Shown piece by piece: positions 13,282 through 26,837 of a DNA stretch of 64,000 nt (the stretch's first letter is position 1; each line of letters begins with the position of its first letter). The notes beneath the pieces were generated by a model. It ran no database searches, was not told where the DNA came from, and saw only the letters and a list, made by a program, of their open reading frames with translations. The translations under genes were made by a program, and so were the position numbers. This DNA is from Patiria miniata (lineage: Eukaryota > Echinodermata > Asteroidea > Valvatida > Asterinidae), in assembly GCF_015706575.1 (NCBI RefSeq), contig NW_024037059.1:16591730-16655729 (forward strand), given 5' to 3'.

Positions 13282-13353
13282 GGGCCCGTCCGGGAATTGA
13301 ACCCGGGACCTCTCGCACCCGAAGCGAGAATCATACCGCTAGACCAACGAGCC
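13282..13353 (-). tRNA. tRNA-Pro (CGG)
   Basis: A 72 nt cloverleaf on the minus strand starting GGCTCGTTGGTCTAG. The acceptor stem GGCTCGT pairs with ACGGGCC (one G-T wobble), and the discriminator base is C. The anticodon stem CTCGC/GCGAG encloses the loop TTCGGGT, giving anticodon CGG. Box B is GGTTCAATTCC, and the T-stem CCGGG/CCCGG is perfect. It closely resembles animal proline tRNAs, has no intron, and appears intact and functional. Confidence 0.96.
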
Positions 13354-13881
13354 GACGCCGAGACTAGTGGTTTTAGTAAATATGAATAATAAACTTAAAA
13401 TTTGTCACAGTTGGGGTTAATTGGTTACTTATTAAATAATAATTACAACGTTTTTTCTACATTTATGAAAAAAACGTGTTAGTAAAATCTAACTTATTTT
13501 TTATTTTATGATAGGCAAGTAAACGAAATTGTCAAAATAAAACAGATCAATTAACCGTCTCCTAGCAACAAGATTTGATGTCAACGTCACATAATGATTA
13601 CAATAAAAACAGCGCTTCAGATAGTTGCACGGTAAATAAATTGATTTGCTAAATGATTTTCAGCAGGTATGTTATTGTTAATGATGGCATGATAACCTTT
13701 TAATTGGCATTTATCTTCCCTGTGCCCTAAATATTGCTTCTCTTGTTTTAACTGGGCTTTTTTCGGGGTAAAGTTGTACTTGTAAACCATGTAAACTGAC
13801 TGTGGTTCAACATGTTCAATTTAGGCCTAAAACCCTTTTCCTCGACTCGAGTCACCATATGATAATCGGCGCGGCGCAGGT

Positions 13882-14037
13882 ATAGACCGCTTGCATACGC
13901 GTTCGATAATCGACGCGCGAAGGCGCGCGACGCCATGTTGTGGGACAAGCGTATATCTATCCATGCACATTTTGTCCCACAACATGGCGTTTGCACCTTC
14001 GCGCGTCAATTATCGATCGTGTCTGCAAGCGGTCTAT
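13882..14037. mobile_element. Foldback element / MITE, 156 bp
   Basis: Two arms of about 65 bp are inverted copies of each other (outer ends ATAGACCGCTTGCA and TGCAAGCGGTCTAT; inner ends CGCCATGTTGTGGGACAA and TTGTCCCACAACATGGCG) around a loop of about 25 bp. TA lies at both junctions, fitting a mariner-type target. The element is CpG-rich against an AT-rich flank and does not encode protein. Confidence 0.75.
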
Positions 14038-14384
14038 TAAAGTAACTCTTGCAACGCGCGCGCGTTGTCCAATGCAAATTGAATATTACGCAGGTATTAA
14101 ACGCTTGCATACGCGCATACATTGTCACATACAAATTGAAGCCTAAATGCGTAGAAAAAGGACTGCGTAGCTTTAGGTCTGATGATATGTTTTTTTCCAC
14201 GCAGTAAAATTGCATGGGTTTCTGTCTTTAAAGTTTAATTCTGACTTTCTTCCATGACATGTAATGATTAGGCCTAATTACTTTATTCCATAGTCATAGA
14301 CAACACATTTTTAATAACGATTAACAACAACATTCCTACTAGTACTAGTAATACTTACTACATGTTCTCTTCAGGTAACCAACA

Positions 14385-17300
14385 ATGGATGAATCGTATC
14401 CAGATTACGATGACACGTACGGTGGTAAACCACTCAAACTTCGCCCACTGCCTTCATTTGACCAGAACGGCACATCGGAACACAAATCCAAGAAGCGGAA
14501 GAAGAAACGCAAGGACAAGAAATCACCCTGCAAAGCCAACACAGCGACGCAAACCATCATCCCCAAGAGAATCGACTATATCCTGGTCTACCCCAAGGAG
14601 GACCAAAGTGACTTTAAGGATGATGATGACATTGAGGATTTTAAGAAAAGGAATGAACTGAGGCGGAGATTCCATCATGCAGCCAGGGAACAGGAAGGAC
14701 TGGAGATTCGTGAGAGAGACATGGGAGAGAAGATTTACGTCTTGATTCACTGTCCGTTCAGTAGAATGTGCCATGAGGCTGAGGACGTTAACTTGGAAAT
14801 GCCTCTTGAAGGGGTGAGAATAATAATAGACTGTCGGATAACAACCTCATGATTGCGAAGTTGGCGGTATCCTTGAAACGGTCTATTGAGGCCGTATTTG
14901 GAATGCTTTTGTTTACAAATTGCGAAAGAAGACAAAAACTAGCCCGTCATGAAGACAGCTTTTAGGCTGACTAATTAGAAACTCTCTTTTCTGAGAATAC
15001 ATGTACATGTATGTAGTTTCTTTTGATTGAAGTTTTAGTCTTATTTTGTTGAATGTTTTCTTCCAACATTTCGTTATAAGTACATGTATCTTATTATTTT
15101 CCAACAGGCTGCAATTCCCAAGAAGGAACCCAGCGGATGTTTTGACAAACTCAAGGCACTGTTTATAACAGATAATGAAGGTAGGAATGACTGCGACAAT
15201 CAAATTTCAAAAACCACAAAACACGTTTTGTTACTTAAAGATAATTTTGCTGATTTCACAGATCGAGGATTAAAATTGTAAATTTTATTCTGTAGACAGA
15301 GTGTAAACTTTGAGCAAAGAAAATGTAGATATTTACCACTTTCCTCTCTTTCTTTTCAGTTGACTTTATCAGCGCGCCCTTCGTGGTTCAAAAGAGGGCA
15401 GTATTCAAAGGAATTGACAAACCAGACACATTCTTCTCGCCAGCGTTACGTTCACTCCTGGTAGGTTTATGCATACATATATATAAAGCAGTCCATATTT
15501 TGGTGTTACCTATCTAACAAAGCTGTAACCAGAGATTTTGAAGAAGAGGTGGCTGACAAATGAATTTTGTCAGTTTTGCTGATTTAGTAGTTAAGACATT
15601 TGCACCGCTTGGGGGAAATTTGTGTTCTACCCAAGTAAGGTTGAGATTTTGTTCTCAAATTCAATGCTCTTAACCATTTGATTGTCTTTTCGCCTAGGTT
15701 CATAACATCTTGATCAACATTGATGTGCGAGAGAAGGGAGACAAAGACAGTGACTTCAGGGACTCAATGAGAAGAAAAGGTAATCAAGATAAACATCTGC
15801 AAACTGTCTTGTGTCTTGTACAGAGCAGCAAGAGATGCTACCATGAGTAGTTATCCAAGGAGAGGCCAACCAACCCAGTGATATTTTGTCGGCATTTATT
15901 GAAGTTTAAGCATCACCGAGTCCCAATTGCTCGTGGTTCACGAAGTAGCGTTCTAACTCCATCCATTTCACATACGAGTGAAATGAAGCTGCTTGATATC
16001 TGCAGTGTGCTAAATTTGAATTACTTACAAAAGGTGGCTTAGAATAATAAAAATATGAAAAGTATAACTACTATAAGGAGTACTTTAGAACAAGATTTGA
16101 AAGAGCTGGACGGAATACTAGTTGGGCTTTGGTAAATAAAGTGACGTTTCCATTAAAAAGATATTTTATGAGGCTAACAATTTAAGTGAATACTTTTGAC
16201 AGCAAGATCACGTTTGAGGCCAGGACTTAGCAGAGGTAGATATGGCATGCACATTTGTCAAAACAAACTCTGTTCTTTACATGTTTTGAAATTGAATTCA
16301 TAGGATGTTTGTTTTCAGGCATATTTTAAATGATTCCTCTAATGCAAAGCCTAACAGCAAGCTGTGTAAAGATTATAGAATGGTAATTTTATTCATAAAA
16401 TATTTCTTATTATTTGCATGACTTTGTTCTAATAATGAATACCGTTAAAATGTTCCCCTGTTTTTATCTAGGTGTTCAACCCAATTGACTTGTTCACAGT
16501 TTCAACTAAATCATGTTTTCTTGTGTTTGTTCAGATACAACGGTCGTAAAGTACTTATACATGAATTGTTTAAGTTCATGATTTGATAATGTGTTTGTTT
16601 TCTGTTAAATTTATTCATTCCAATTTTTGTTTTGGGGGGGTTGACTTTTAAATAGCTGTTTTGCTAACAACATTGTTGATAATTTTGTTCATATAAAAAG
16701 TTCAAACAAGCCTGATCTCAAGAACATTTTGAATGAGGTACTGCAACCCCTGTGTCAGTACATTTTTAAATTAAGCTGATATAACGTTTAATCCCATGAC
16801 AGGTCTGCCATTCATGCTGATGAAGAAGGTTTACACAGACCGCTTCATCATGCATGAGGAGTCTCCTTACGAACTAGAGGAGGATGATGAGACGAGAGAG
16901 ATACAAAGAACCCTGAGCAGGGAGAGGGGTGACTTTGACCCCACGGCTGACCCCAGAGAGGTCAGTAACTCATTATCATCTCTTGAATATTCATGGTAAT
17001 AACCATACTTGAGTATTCATGGTAGTCATCTCTTGAAAATTCATAATGAAAGTGATCTCTTGAATATTCATTGGTCACCTCGTCAATACTGACATAAGTC
17101 ATTGTCATCTTATGAATGTCATAGAAGTAATTATCTTGTGAATATTCATGACCAACTTTATCTCATCACACCATAGACCTTTTCAACCGAAAGTGATAGT
17201 GTATGCAAATGAGGGCCGTGAGGCAAGAAGCGTAAGTGGTCCATTGAAAATGGACTTTTCTGTCAATTTGTCCAGGATTTCTCGCTATTTGTTTTCTTGA

Positions 17301-20300
17301 GCAGATGTCTTTCTTAAAATTAATGACTTGACTGAAAGTGAAATCAAGAATCTTCTCCATTCCACTTGCAGGCATTACACAGGACCTGGTGCCGATCCTG
17401 GAAATTTCAACCTCTGTGGAAGATTCGTAACTACTTTGGAGAGAAGATTGCCTTCTACTTTGGCTGGGCTGGTGAGATGGCTAGCCTCCTGTGGCTACCT
17501 ATGCTACTAGGCATCGCTATCTGGGCGTATGGTTTATATCTCAGGTTAGATATTCTTCCTTCAAGAATTAATTTTTGTTGGAGAATTGTCTTCGGAACGG
17601 TATTTCCAATGAAAGAAATAGAGAGTTTATTGTGCAGCGATTGGTTTGAAAATATTTTTTTTGGTGTTAATTTACGTCAAGAAACTTGAATTTCTTAATT
17701 GCTGTAGGAATCCAAATATCCAAGTTTTCCTCTTTTAATTTCTCACATCTATGAATGTTTATTTAACAACGATCGTTTGGTTGTACTTTGTAGCGTCAAG
17801 GATAACATAGAATTGAACGAAGGTTTAGCTGATCTGGCCCAGCAGCGAGATGACTTGATTGCTGAACTCAGACAGAACATCACCTTGTATAACAGGACTG
17901 AAGATAAGTTACTCTACCAGAACCTGACTGCAGAGGCACAAGAGGAAGATTCCTTGTTTAGTGGGTAAGATATCCAACACCAATTCAAAGGCATCACTAT
18001 GAGACCCTTAAGTCTTGTCATTGTCTTATTTACCCTTGCTCAGTATTTCTTAAATGATTTCAGCTAATACACCTCTTGGCCCCATCCCAGATTGCCTCTT
18101 AACCTTTCAACAGTCCAATTTTTCAATAGACCATAATGGACATCAGTTGAATCAATGCTTATTTCTTTTCCACCCAGCATTGCAGATAAATCTCTTGAGA
18201 TTCTAGAAGTCTTTCAGACGTCCTTTGACTCAGCTGTCACACCGTACTTTGCTCTCGTCATATGTCTTTGGGGTGAGTAGAAATCTTCACTTTGCTCAAA
18301 ATTCAAAGTTACACACAATTAGTGTCTTGACAATACAAGATCAAGCAATTTTTGAGCAACATTTATTTATAGACACAAGAAGGAATGAAACTTACAAAGA
18401 TGAAATTTAGAGTCACTCTAAAATATGTCTTCTAAGGATCATAAATGAGGTAAGTGTATAGTTCGAGTAAGTAACTTTGTTCAATCAATTATCCTTGAAT
18501 TGTGATTTTACTCCATCAGGAACCATTTTTCAAGAGTCCTGGAAGCGGACGCATGCTCGCTTGGCCTATGAATGGGATGTTGACACCTACCATTTTTCCG
18601 AGCCAGATCGCCCGGAATTTTACGGAACAAAAGAACGAGAGGTAATAATTAATTTTTATTTTAAAAGTGTTTTAGCAATTTCTGATATGTTGGGTATAAC
18701 AGTAACTTGCTTGATTTTCAAGTTGAAATTGTAAGCTGCCGCTTTTGTGGCAGGGCTAAATTTATCTTGTATATTTTTCATGTATTTATAGTGTATTAAA
18801 TAGGGGTAGCTCCCCTTAGAAAAAAAGAAATCATTTTAGTTGTACTTAAGATCCCCCCCCCCCTTTTTGTTGGTAGTGTTTCCCCCTGGTTGTTTACTTT
18901 AGCCCACATGTTCCCCCTATATAAGCTGCCACATGGTCCAGCCACACTTTAGTTCAACCATGGCAACCAGCAGACCAACAGAGACAACTTCATAGTTTAG
19001 TATATATACCGGTATTTTATGTTCCTCCTGACTGGAGAGCCTGTCCTGTTTGAGCTCTGTCTGTTCGAGTCATTTGGTGAGTTTTCCATTGTCTCAAATG
19101 TGTCCTCTTTTTATCATGTATAATTATTTTTAGAACTTTATTTCAGTTTTCTTTTGAAAGTTTGCTAGTTTTTTATAGTTAAAGTAAAAGTTGACTCTGG
19201 TCAGTTTAGATCTTTGGCACTTAGTTTCAGTTTTGAAGTTTATACCTTGTCCTTTTTACCTTATTTTTGCTGAAAACATAAGTTTTTGCTTCTTTTATGA
19301 TGGTTCAATAGTTGGTTGGTTTATCCTACTTTGAGAAAGATTTAGTTTTTCAACAAGTTGCTTCTTGAGTTCTTAGAGAAAAGTTTTTGTTAGTTCTGTT
19401 ATTTTTATTAACCTTGGTTTTACTTAAGGATAGATTTTTTGGCCTTGTTTTATTACTAAGAAAGGTTGAAAGTTCATTTGCATTCTAGATTTTCATGTTT
19501 TTCTTGTACATTTTCTTAGTATTAGATTTAGAGATTTTCTTAAATTCTTCCAATGTGCTTTAGCTTTTCATAGCATTTTCTTTGTTCTCATTTAACTCAC
19601 ATGGCCTTTCATATGGTGCTACTGGCCTTATTTTATGACATATGTTAATCCTTGAGTTAGGGGATTAGCGTCTCCCACTTCCTTAGTACAAGAGAGATGG
19701 TTATTGTGCTGAATATTCATTAGATCATTTTCTTATATGTTTTCTCTTTTTGTATTTTCTTGTTTACAGATTTTCTGCCAAAGTGTATTTTCTAAAGGTT
19801 CATTCATTCACACTGTGTTGGTTTTTGGTTTGAGTTTTGGTTTTAGGGTTTAAGTTTCTTTATGTTTCTTTAAGTTGTTGGTTTTAGGGGTTAGTCTTTG
19901 CTCTTAGTCTTGATTTTCGTGGTCTTGGTTTTAATTATCTGGTCATTTTGAAAGTTCTTGTAAATAAATCCTTTTTGTCCTTTTTGTTCGAAATCTAGAA
20001 TTTGTGTCCCTTGTCCCTATTAATTCAATCTCCTCGCAACTTTTCCCTTCAAAGATCCCAAGTTTAGTTTAGTTGTAGTAGTGGCCCCAGGTGTGTCGTT
20101 TTTCCAGGTTACATTTGCATTCTACAATAGATTACGGTGAACTGATTTAATCACTTTCTTGTCAAGGAGCGAGGCTATGACTTTTGCTAAATGATATTTT
20201 GATTTGTCCGCAGGATCCTGTTTCAGACCTCCCAGATTGGTATTACCCATTCTACAAGCAGTTCCTCAAGTTCATGACGTCTTTCGGCATTCTCATCTTC

Positions 20301-23300
20301 ATGGTAAGATACCCCACTCTATGTCTACATAAAAATCACATGGCTCAGATAAAATACATTCCAAATCTTACATTAATGTCCACATTCAGCCATGAATGTT
20401 TATCAGGGATTGATGTTAAGCAGTGTTGAAGTTGAGTCCATTGTAAGTCCATCAAAAGTCCAGTCACAATTAAATCACTTGACAAGTCCAGCCACAAGTA
20501 ACAGTGGATGAACAGTAAGGAAGGGGTGTCTTTGTCAAGATTCATTTGAATAGCTTGTGAGTTGACTTGGGACTGAATGACTTGCGAGGATTTGTTTGGA
20601 ATTGCGATGGACACAATAACAACACTGATATTAAGAGATTTACCTGATCTTTCTATTATGACTGTCTTATCTTTGTGACTAGGCCCTATTGGTCATAGCC
20701 AGCGTTCTTGGTGTCATCATCTATCGTGTCATCATTGGAGCCTTACTCGCAGACGCCTCTTCTCTGCAGAGAGTCTTATTATCCACGGTAGCAGCCACAC
20801 TCCTTAACTCCATCTCCATCATGATCTTGGGAAGAGTAAGTGATTGTTTTCTCCATGCATCCATACACAATAATTCAAATGTTAAGTAATATATGTACAT
20901 GTATGTGTTGGGAAAAATTAAAGATTTGATTGATTGATTGATTGATTGATTGACATTGTTTATCTTCATTATTGTTCAATAAACAACTGGGGTATTCTTA
21001 GAGTTGATGGTAAATGCTCATTAATTTTTTACCCATTTATTTATTTTTCTTACAGGTGTATGATTACATTGCATACAAGTTGACAGATTGGGGTAAGTCA
21101 ATGGACATCTGTCTTTGATTTTGATTTCTTTCAAATTGATATGTTTGAGCCACTAAAAATGGGGGGGAAATGGTTTAAAGTTCACACTTCCTGAGTGGAG
21201 AGTGTGTTGCTTTAAGATAACTCTTTAAACATTTCCACCTTGAACTTGTTGAATTGAAGTTACGGCTTTAGGAGTGTCAAGTTTTATTCCAAATATTTCT
21301 GAAGGGACTTAATGTGACCGCTTAAAATATGCGGGGAACAGCACCGTATTTGAAACTTGCGATTTATTTTCGGAACACAACAGTTTGTGTATCTTGGATA
21401 CCATAAATTAATGAAGCATTTATTGGTTGATTCGTCACCAGAGAATCATCGGACCCAGAGCCAGTATGACGACGCTCTAATCCTCAAGCTCTTCGCCTTC
21501 CAGTTTGTCAACAGCTACGCCTCTCTCTTCTACATTGCATTCTTCAGAGGAGTAAGTAGAAAATTATTCCCTGAAACGTATTTTGTTTTAGTGGCTCCTT
21601 GCAGAAAATGTTGTCATTAACACTGTGTCTTGTTGTTTCTAACAGTCTAACCCACAATATTTCTTGCTGTTTGAAACAACATCTCTTTTGCACAATTCTT
21701 AGGATTAAACTTAGCTTAGAAAAAAACTTAAACGGATTATTAAAATAAGAAAGTCATGTGATATATCCTCAGCCACTCAACAGTCATTATTTAAATTTTG
21801 AGTTGCAGCCACCCTTCCTTGAACGTCTCAGTTTGATTCCTTGAGTCACTCCAATTTTGTTGTTTGTACAAATTTGTAATTTAAGTGTAGTGGTCCAAAT
21901 GATCATGCATGTATTTGTATTGAGCAATCATACTGCAGGGATGTGTATTGATTGAGATACCTGCTCATTATTTTTTTGCAGTTGACTGCCAAGGATGGTA
22001 TCTTATACCTTGGTGAGAAATATGAAGACAGCTGTGGCGATGAAAACGTCTGCATGCCGCTGCTATCACTACAGGTCTTTGTCCTGATGATCGTCAAGCC
22101 TTTTCCCAAATTCCTGAAAGACGTCATCCTACCGTAAGTCATTTGTGCAATTTTGTTTTGGAAACTGCGTCTTTAGTTGAATAAAAATGAGTGTACAAGC
22201 CGTCTTGTGGGCAGTAATGCTAGATTGCCCAGACCTAGTGTAGTATTGGCTTACTGAATTGTTATAACTTATGTGAGTTCATCATTCTTTTGTATCACTC
22301 AGTTGGCTCAAGAAACTATTGAAGAAATGCTGCTGTGGAGGCAAGAACAAAGTGGCAGACGTTGAAGCCAGCAAGATGGAGAAAAGTGACTTCATAAGGA
22401 AGGAGGGTAGCAAGCCACAGCTGGGCAACTTCACCCTGGGAGAATTCACTGAGAAGACCATCCAATATGGATTCCTCATGGTACGTTGTGTCCTTCAGCA
22501 ACACACTTTACCACAAATCCTAATGACACTCATGATCGGTATTTGCAGTTATGATTATCCTGGTTTACAAAACTTATTGATTTCATCCTTCGTTAAAAAA
22601 CTACCTGATAGGTTAATTTGGTTTTGATTTACTTTGGGACCCCTACACTCATATGTTTGTTTATTTCCATTCCAGCTGTTCTCTTGTGCCTTACCCCTGG
22701 CTCCACTCATCGCCATCCTTGTATTGTTAGTGGATATCAGAGTGGATGCACGACGCATGTTGTGGATGAACAGACGACCCATTGCCTTCATAGCAGGTGG
22801 AATAGGTGAGCTCAGCTAATTGATAACTACCTGCCATCAAGGGAAATCCCCGAAGCTTCATTTGTATAGTTTGTTATCAGTCTTTATGTAGCAGGCACCC
22901 AAACAGACATCCAGCTCTATGAAAACGTAATGAGTATCAGCTTGTTGATCTTGTGTCTGTATGAGAGTGTGAGAATACATATGTAGGGTGAAGATGTGAG
23001 TTTGCAAAATGATAAAAGTCTGATACTTTTAGTTTTGTCATTCAGGGGTCAGTATTTTCGACTTTGCATTTAAGTAAGAAAAAGCTAGTTAAGGGGTATT
23101 GCAGCCAGCTCTAAATCTGATGTTTTTCTCTGCCCTTGTAGGCATGTGGTTCAGCATTCTAGATTTCCTCAACTTTGCCGGCGTTGTGACCAATGCTTTC
23201 CTGATTGCCTTCACTGCTCAATGGTCAAAGGACTTCACTACAGCTGACAGACTCTGGGTCGTCATTTGCTTTGAGGTAAGAAAACAAATTCTTATCCATT

Positions 23301-25627
23301 CATTCAGAGATGCCACTTTTCCAGTTTTAACCTGAATTCAGGTGTGTGTTTTTTTTTAAATGTGACAAATTAAAAGTGCTGGATTTGGTCTGAAACATCC
23401 AGAAAACACATTTTTGAAAGGAGGTAAGGATAGTTTCAGGTTTTTATAGTAGTGTTTCAGGCTTTTTATTGATATATTGGTGGCATCTCTGTTCATTTAA
23501 ACTTTACCTGTAGGTAGTAAAACAGAAATGAGTGAGATGAATTCTCAGGAATGATCACCAAAAAATTGACAAAAAAACCAAAAATTTAGGAATCAAGGTA
23601 ATAACCCTCAGTTGCATGGATTAAACTTTTTTTGGCATCTGCCAAAAAGCATGTTGCACAAAAGCAAAAATGTGTATAAGTTATTATCTTTTACTGAGTT
23701 GATATTCTTTTTTACACTGACTGTATTCTGTGTTTGATTTGCAGCATATTGTGCTATCAGTCAAGTTCTTCATTGCTTACATCATCCCAGACACTCCTTC
23801 AGACATCACCCTTGCAAAGAGAAGAGTGAGTATTGTGATGTTGTAACCCAGAAAAAAAAATTAAGACATACCAATGGAAGAAAATGTGTGTTTGTGATTT
23901 ATTGTAATAAAGCAATTTTTCATTTCGGTGAAGTTTTGCTTTGAATGCTTTATAACTTTTGTGCTTTCCACTTCCAAAAGTAATACATTGGAAATTGTAG
24001 TTTGCAATTTGTGGTTGAATCAATCTACTGTATATACAAGATAGCATGTGAAAGATGTGCCTTATAGTTTATTTTAAAACAATAAAAGACGAATCTTACC
24101 AAATGTGCAGTTAATTAACTTTCATATTTCTCTTTTTTTCCCCCCCAATTCATCATTTCCCACCCTACTTATCCCCAACTATCATTTTCATCTCCCTAAT
24201 CCTGTTTATCTTCACCCTTCTAAATATTCACTCAATACCTCTTCATCCTACTCCCTTCCCATTTGTCCCCCTCCCTCTTCTCTACCCCTCCCCTCTGACT
24301 CACAGCAACGCTACCAAATTGCTCAGATCATGGACAAGGCAGAGACCCAAGGCCCCATCCAAAGTAAGGAGGGTGCTAACGTGGTCTTGGCACCCGATTT
24401 GAAAGCCTTTAACTATTACGATTGTGCTGTGAAAAACACCGACAGCAACCCTGCCCTTAACTCAGTCATTACTGACGATACGTTCTTAACTGCCGAGAGA
24501 AAGACAAGCCTAGACGTTGAAGAGAAACTCGGAAAGTTGGATGATGGTGCAGTGGGGCACACCCAAGATCATTCGGACACCTTGGCACCAAAGTACGCAA
24601 AGTTCAATTCAAACAAATGTTGTCTACTCGTTATCCTTTATCCTGCATGCTAATCAATCTGTGCCTTCCGGCTAGATAATTTCCTCCATTGCTGCAATAC
24701 TAATGATTTCCGGCACTTGTGAATTTGCAATATGAAAACGGGCATTTAATTGTTGTCTGCTGGTCTGGTACAAACTTTAAGTTTGTACCAGACAGTAATA
24801 CTACATGTCTTCATGCTTTTGAGAATCTAAGAGGAAACGTTACATTTAGTTATTTGCGTTCAGTAGGGTAAAGGCTTGCTTTGGTGTTGGTGTGGGGCCA
24901 TGTTTTGCAGTTGTCTTTCATGCTTTACCTTCACAGTAGTTTACTGGTGTGATATTCTTTCCGTGAATGTGTCCATGAAATAACACAATTTGTTTAAAAA
25001 TTTGTATCTGATTCGATGTTGAAATGTGAATTCTAATGTTTGTTATGATTTTGATGCAGTTTTTGTGTCATCAAATTACTCTTAGCAGATGCTTGATGTG
25101 TTTTTGAGTTTTGTTCTTGGCTTTCTGTTTGCTACTCTTAGAAATAAATGTCAAGATTCTCATTTCTAACAACTGAAGATATATTAAAAATGAATAAGAT
25201 GTTTTTCAAATACCAGCTTTGCATAATTAACGTCATCATTTCTTGTTTTGACAGATTGAGTTATGGTGAAGATGGGACCACCTATATCGGACAACCAGAG
25301 AAATTTCCCAACGAAACCAAGAAGAAGAAAAAGAAGAAACTTAAAAAGCGCAATTCCGATGAATCACCCCCACAACTTGACCCCGCCTACCCCCCAGCAA
25401 CAGACGATGTTGCATTGCATAATAGTGGGTACCAGCCACCAAATCAGGCACAACTCTATGGTTTAGACGGTTACCAGAATGATCCAGCGTTATATTCTAA
25501 TAACGATCATGTTCAGTACACACCTCAGGGGCAAATTGCAGATTTAGCTTATCCACCACAAATGCCCAGTCGTGATATGGCATATCCACCCTCTACATAT
25601 AATACACAGGATAACATATTTTTCTAG
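14385..25627 (+). CDS. Anoctamin (TMEM16) family protein, divergent, 20 exons
   Basis: Ten-helix membrane protein of the Ca2+-activated channel/lipid scramblase family. Exons: 14385-14813, 15108-15180, 15360-15460, 15698-15779, 16803-16960, 17372-17544, 17794-17964, 18178-18272, 18520-18641, 20214-20303, 20683-20835, 21056-21092, 21442-21551, 21982-22133, 22303-22480, 22676-22805, 23142-23275, 23745-23825, 24306-24592, 25255-25627; all phases agree, giving 1042 residues. The N-terminal dimerisation domain is at about 63-280 (RIDYILVYPKED, LIHCPFSRMC). TM1 is near 310, WKRTHARLAYEWD follows TM2, and the last helices end near 815 (IIPDTPSDI). TM7 Ca2+ ligands E696/E699 and TM8 D728/D732 are present. 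In TM6 the usual Asn is K641 and the Glu is D645. The first extracellular loop lacks the usual cysteines. The C-tail is Lys-rich, then Pro/Tyr/Gln-rich and probably disordered. The start exon follows an acceptor at 14374, so there is a 5' UTR intron. I cannot assign a numbered vertebrate paralogue. Confidence 0.93.
16970..17160. repeat. Degenerate minisatellite in anoctamin intron 5
   Basis: Variants of the phrase TCTTGAATATTCATGG recur about six times at irregular spacing. The array decays at its right end. No function is suggested. Confidence 0.6.
18642..20213 (+). other. Anoctamin intron 9, T-rich
   Basis: The longest intron of the anoctamin gene. It is markedly T-rich on the plus strand for over 1 kb, with a C-run near 18853 and GTTTTAGG-type low-complexity stretches near 19830-19890. 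No coding sequence or recognisable transposon was found. Confidence 0.5.
20922..20955. repeat. (GATT)n microsatellite
   Basis: About seven to eight tandem GATT units in anoctamin intron 11. Confidence 0.9.
24763..24793. repeat. Perfect 15 bp inverted repeat
   Basis: GTCTGGTACAAACTT and its exact reverse complement are separated by a single T in anoctamin intron 19. It would extrude as a hairpin with almost no loop. No role is evident. Confidence 0.85.
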
Positions 25628-25937
25628 GAATGTAGTATCCCAACTTATAATGTTATTGTAAATAATATATCCTCTTTGTTGTAAATTGTTTGAATAGTGT
25701 ATTTATGTGCCTTATTTTTTATGAAGAAGATACTTCTTTTGTAAGAACAAAATTCTATATTTCTGTCCTTTTTTAATTGTATGTAAGTATTGCTGCATAG
25801 ATCAGGGTTTTTCTATTTCTATCATTTGTCTATTTCTAATTAAATTTCTTTAGACTTGTGTTGGTCGAGGCTTAAATACTACAAAAAAGACAACAGCAGC
25901 AAATGTATTTTAGTTTGTAAGTTGTTGCTTTGATTAA

Positions 25938-26453
25938 AGGGAAGATACAACATTTTCAAACATCAAAAACAAAATGATCAAATTATCACGAAATACCATA
26001 CTGAATTGTTAGGGACTGACAGTCCAAATCATCCTTTAAAATCGTGGCTCCTGGTTTGCTGACATTTTCAAGAAAAACTGTATTTTTCCAACGCTGGTCA
26101 GCCGACCAGCGTTGGAGAAAACTGGCTTTTTTTCAAAAACTGTCCCTAAATTTTCATATTTAGTTATTCTGACTTTTCTTTGCAACTGATTACACACCTG
26201 TGAAGTGGTACAAGCCTGCTCAACTGATTCTCTGAGACTACAATTCCACAAGTGTATTAATTGCTCTGTTTCATTTTAAGTGGGGTCAGGGAACCAGACT
26301 ACAAGAACATGATAGGTTTCCTTGGTTTTTCCAGCGTCTACAAGCCCAAAACGTGAAACAAGTCAGTTTAACAATATTTTCTATAACATACTAATCCTCC
26401 AAATCCATTTATTTCTGAAAATTTACAGCAAAAGCAAATGTTGTACATTCCCT
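25938..26453 (+). mobile_element. TTAA-flanked MITE, copy 2
   Basis: A 516 bp relative of the element at 11343-11856, in the same orientation, flanked by TTAA (25934-25937 and 26454-26457). It sits in the probable 3' UTR or flank of the anoctamin gene. Its central palindrome (about 26092-26119, CCAACGCTGGTC ... GACCAGCGTTGG) has one mismatched pair. Confidence 0.8.
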
Positions 26454-26837
26454 TTAAAACTACTTCATGTGTTTTGATAAACTTCTGAAATATTTTATAC
26501 CCGTGATCTTAAATAATTAAACCTCTGAATTATTCATTGTAAACTTGTGAATAGACTGAATAAATAAACCTCTGTTTTATTGATTGTTTTTAACTTGTGA
26601 ATAGACTAGATTTTAAATTTTCCTGTCAAATTTCAAACTTGTACATTTTTCTCTAGTTGCCTTATACATGTAGTGTGCAATATTGTCTTATTTACAAAAA
26701 TGTATATAAATAGTTCTGAGTGAAGTATCTTTCTGATTGAATTTGAATGAAATTTTTTTGTGCTGTAGCATCATTGGCAGATGCACTTAGGTTTTTGATT
26801 AATATTGTTGTGATCATACATGCCTAAAAATTGTTAA

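Noticed and set aside
24105..24305. N-terminal extension of the frame before anoctamin exon 19
   Set aside because: A C/T-rich stretch that ends in CTCACAG is the polypyrimidine tract and acceptor; the exon starts at 24306 in phase with exon 18.
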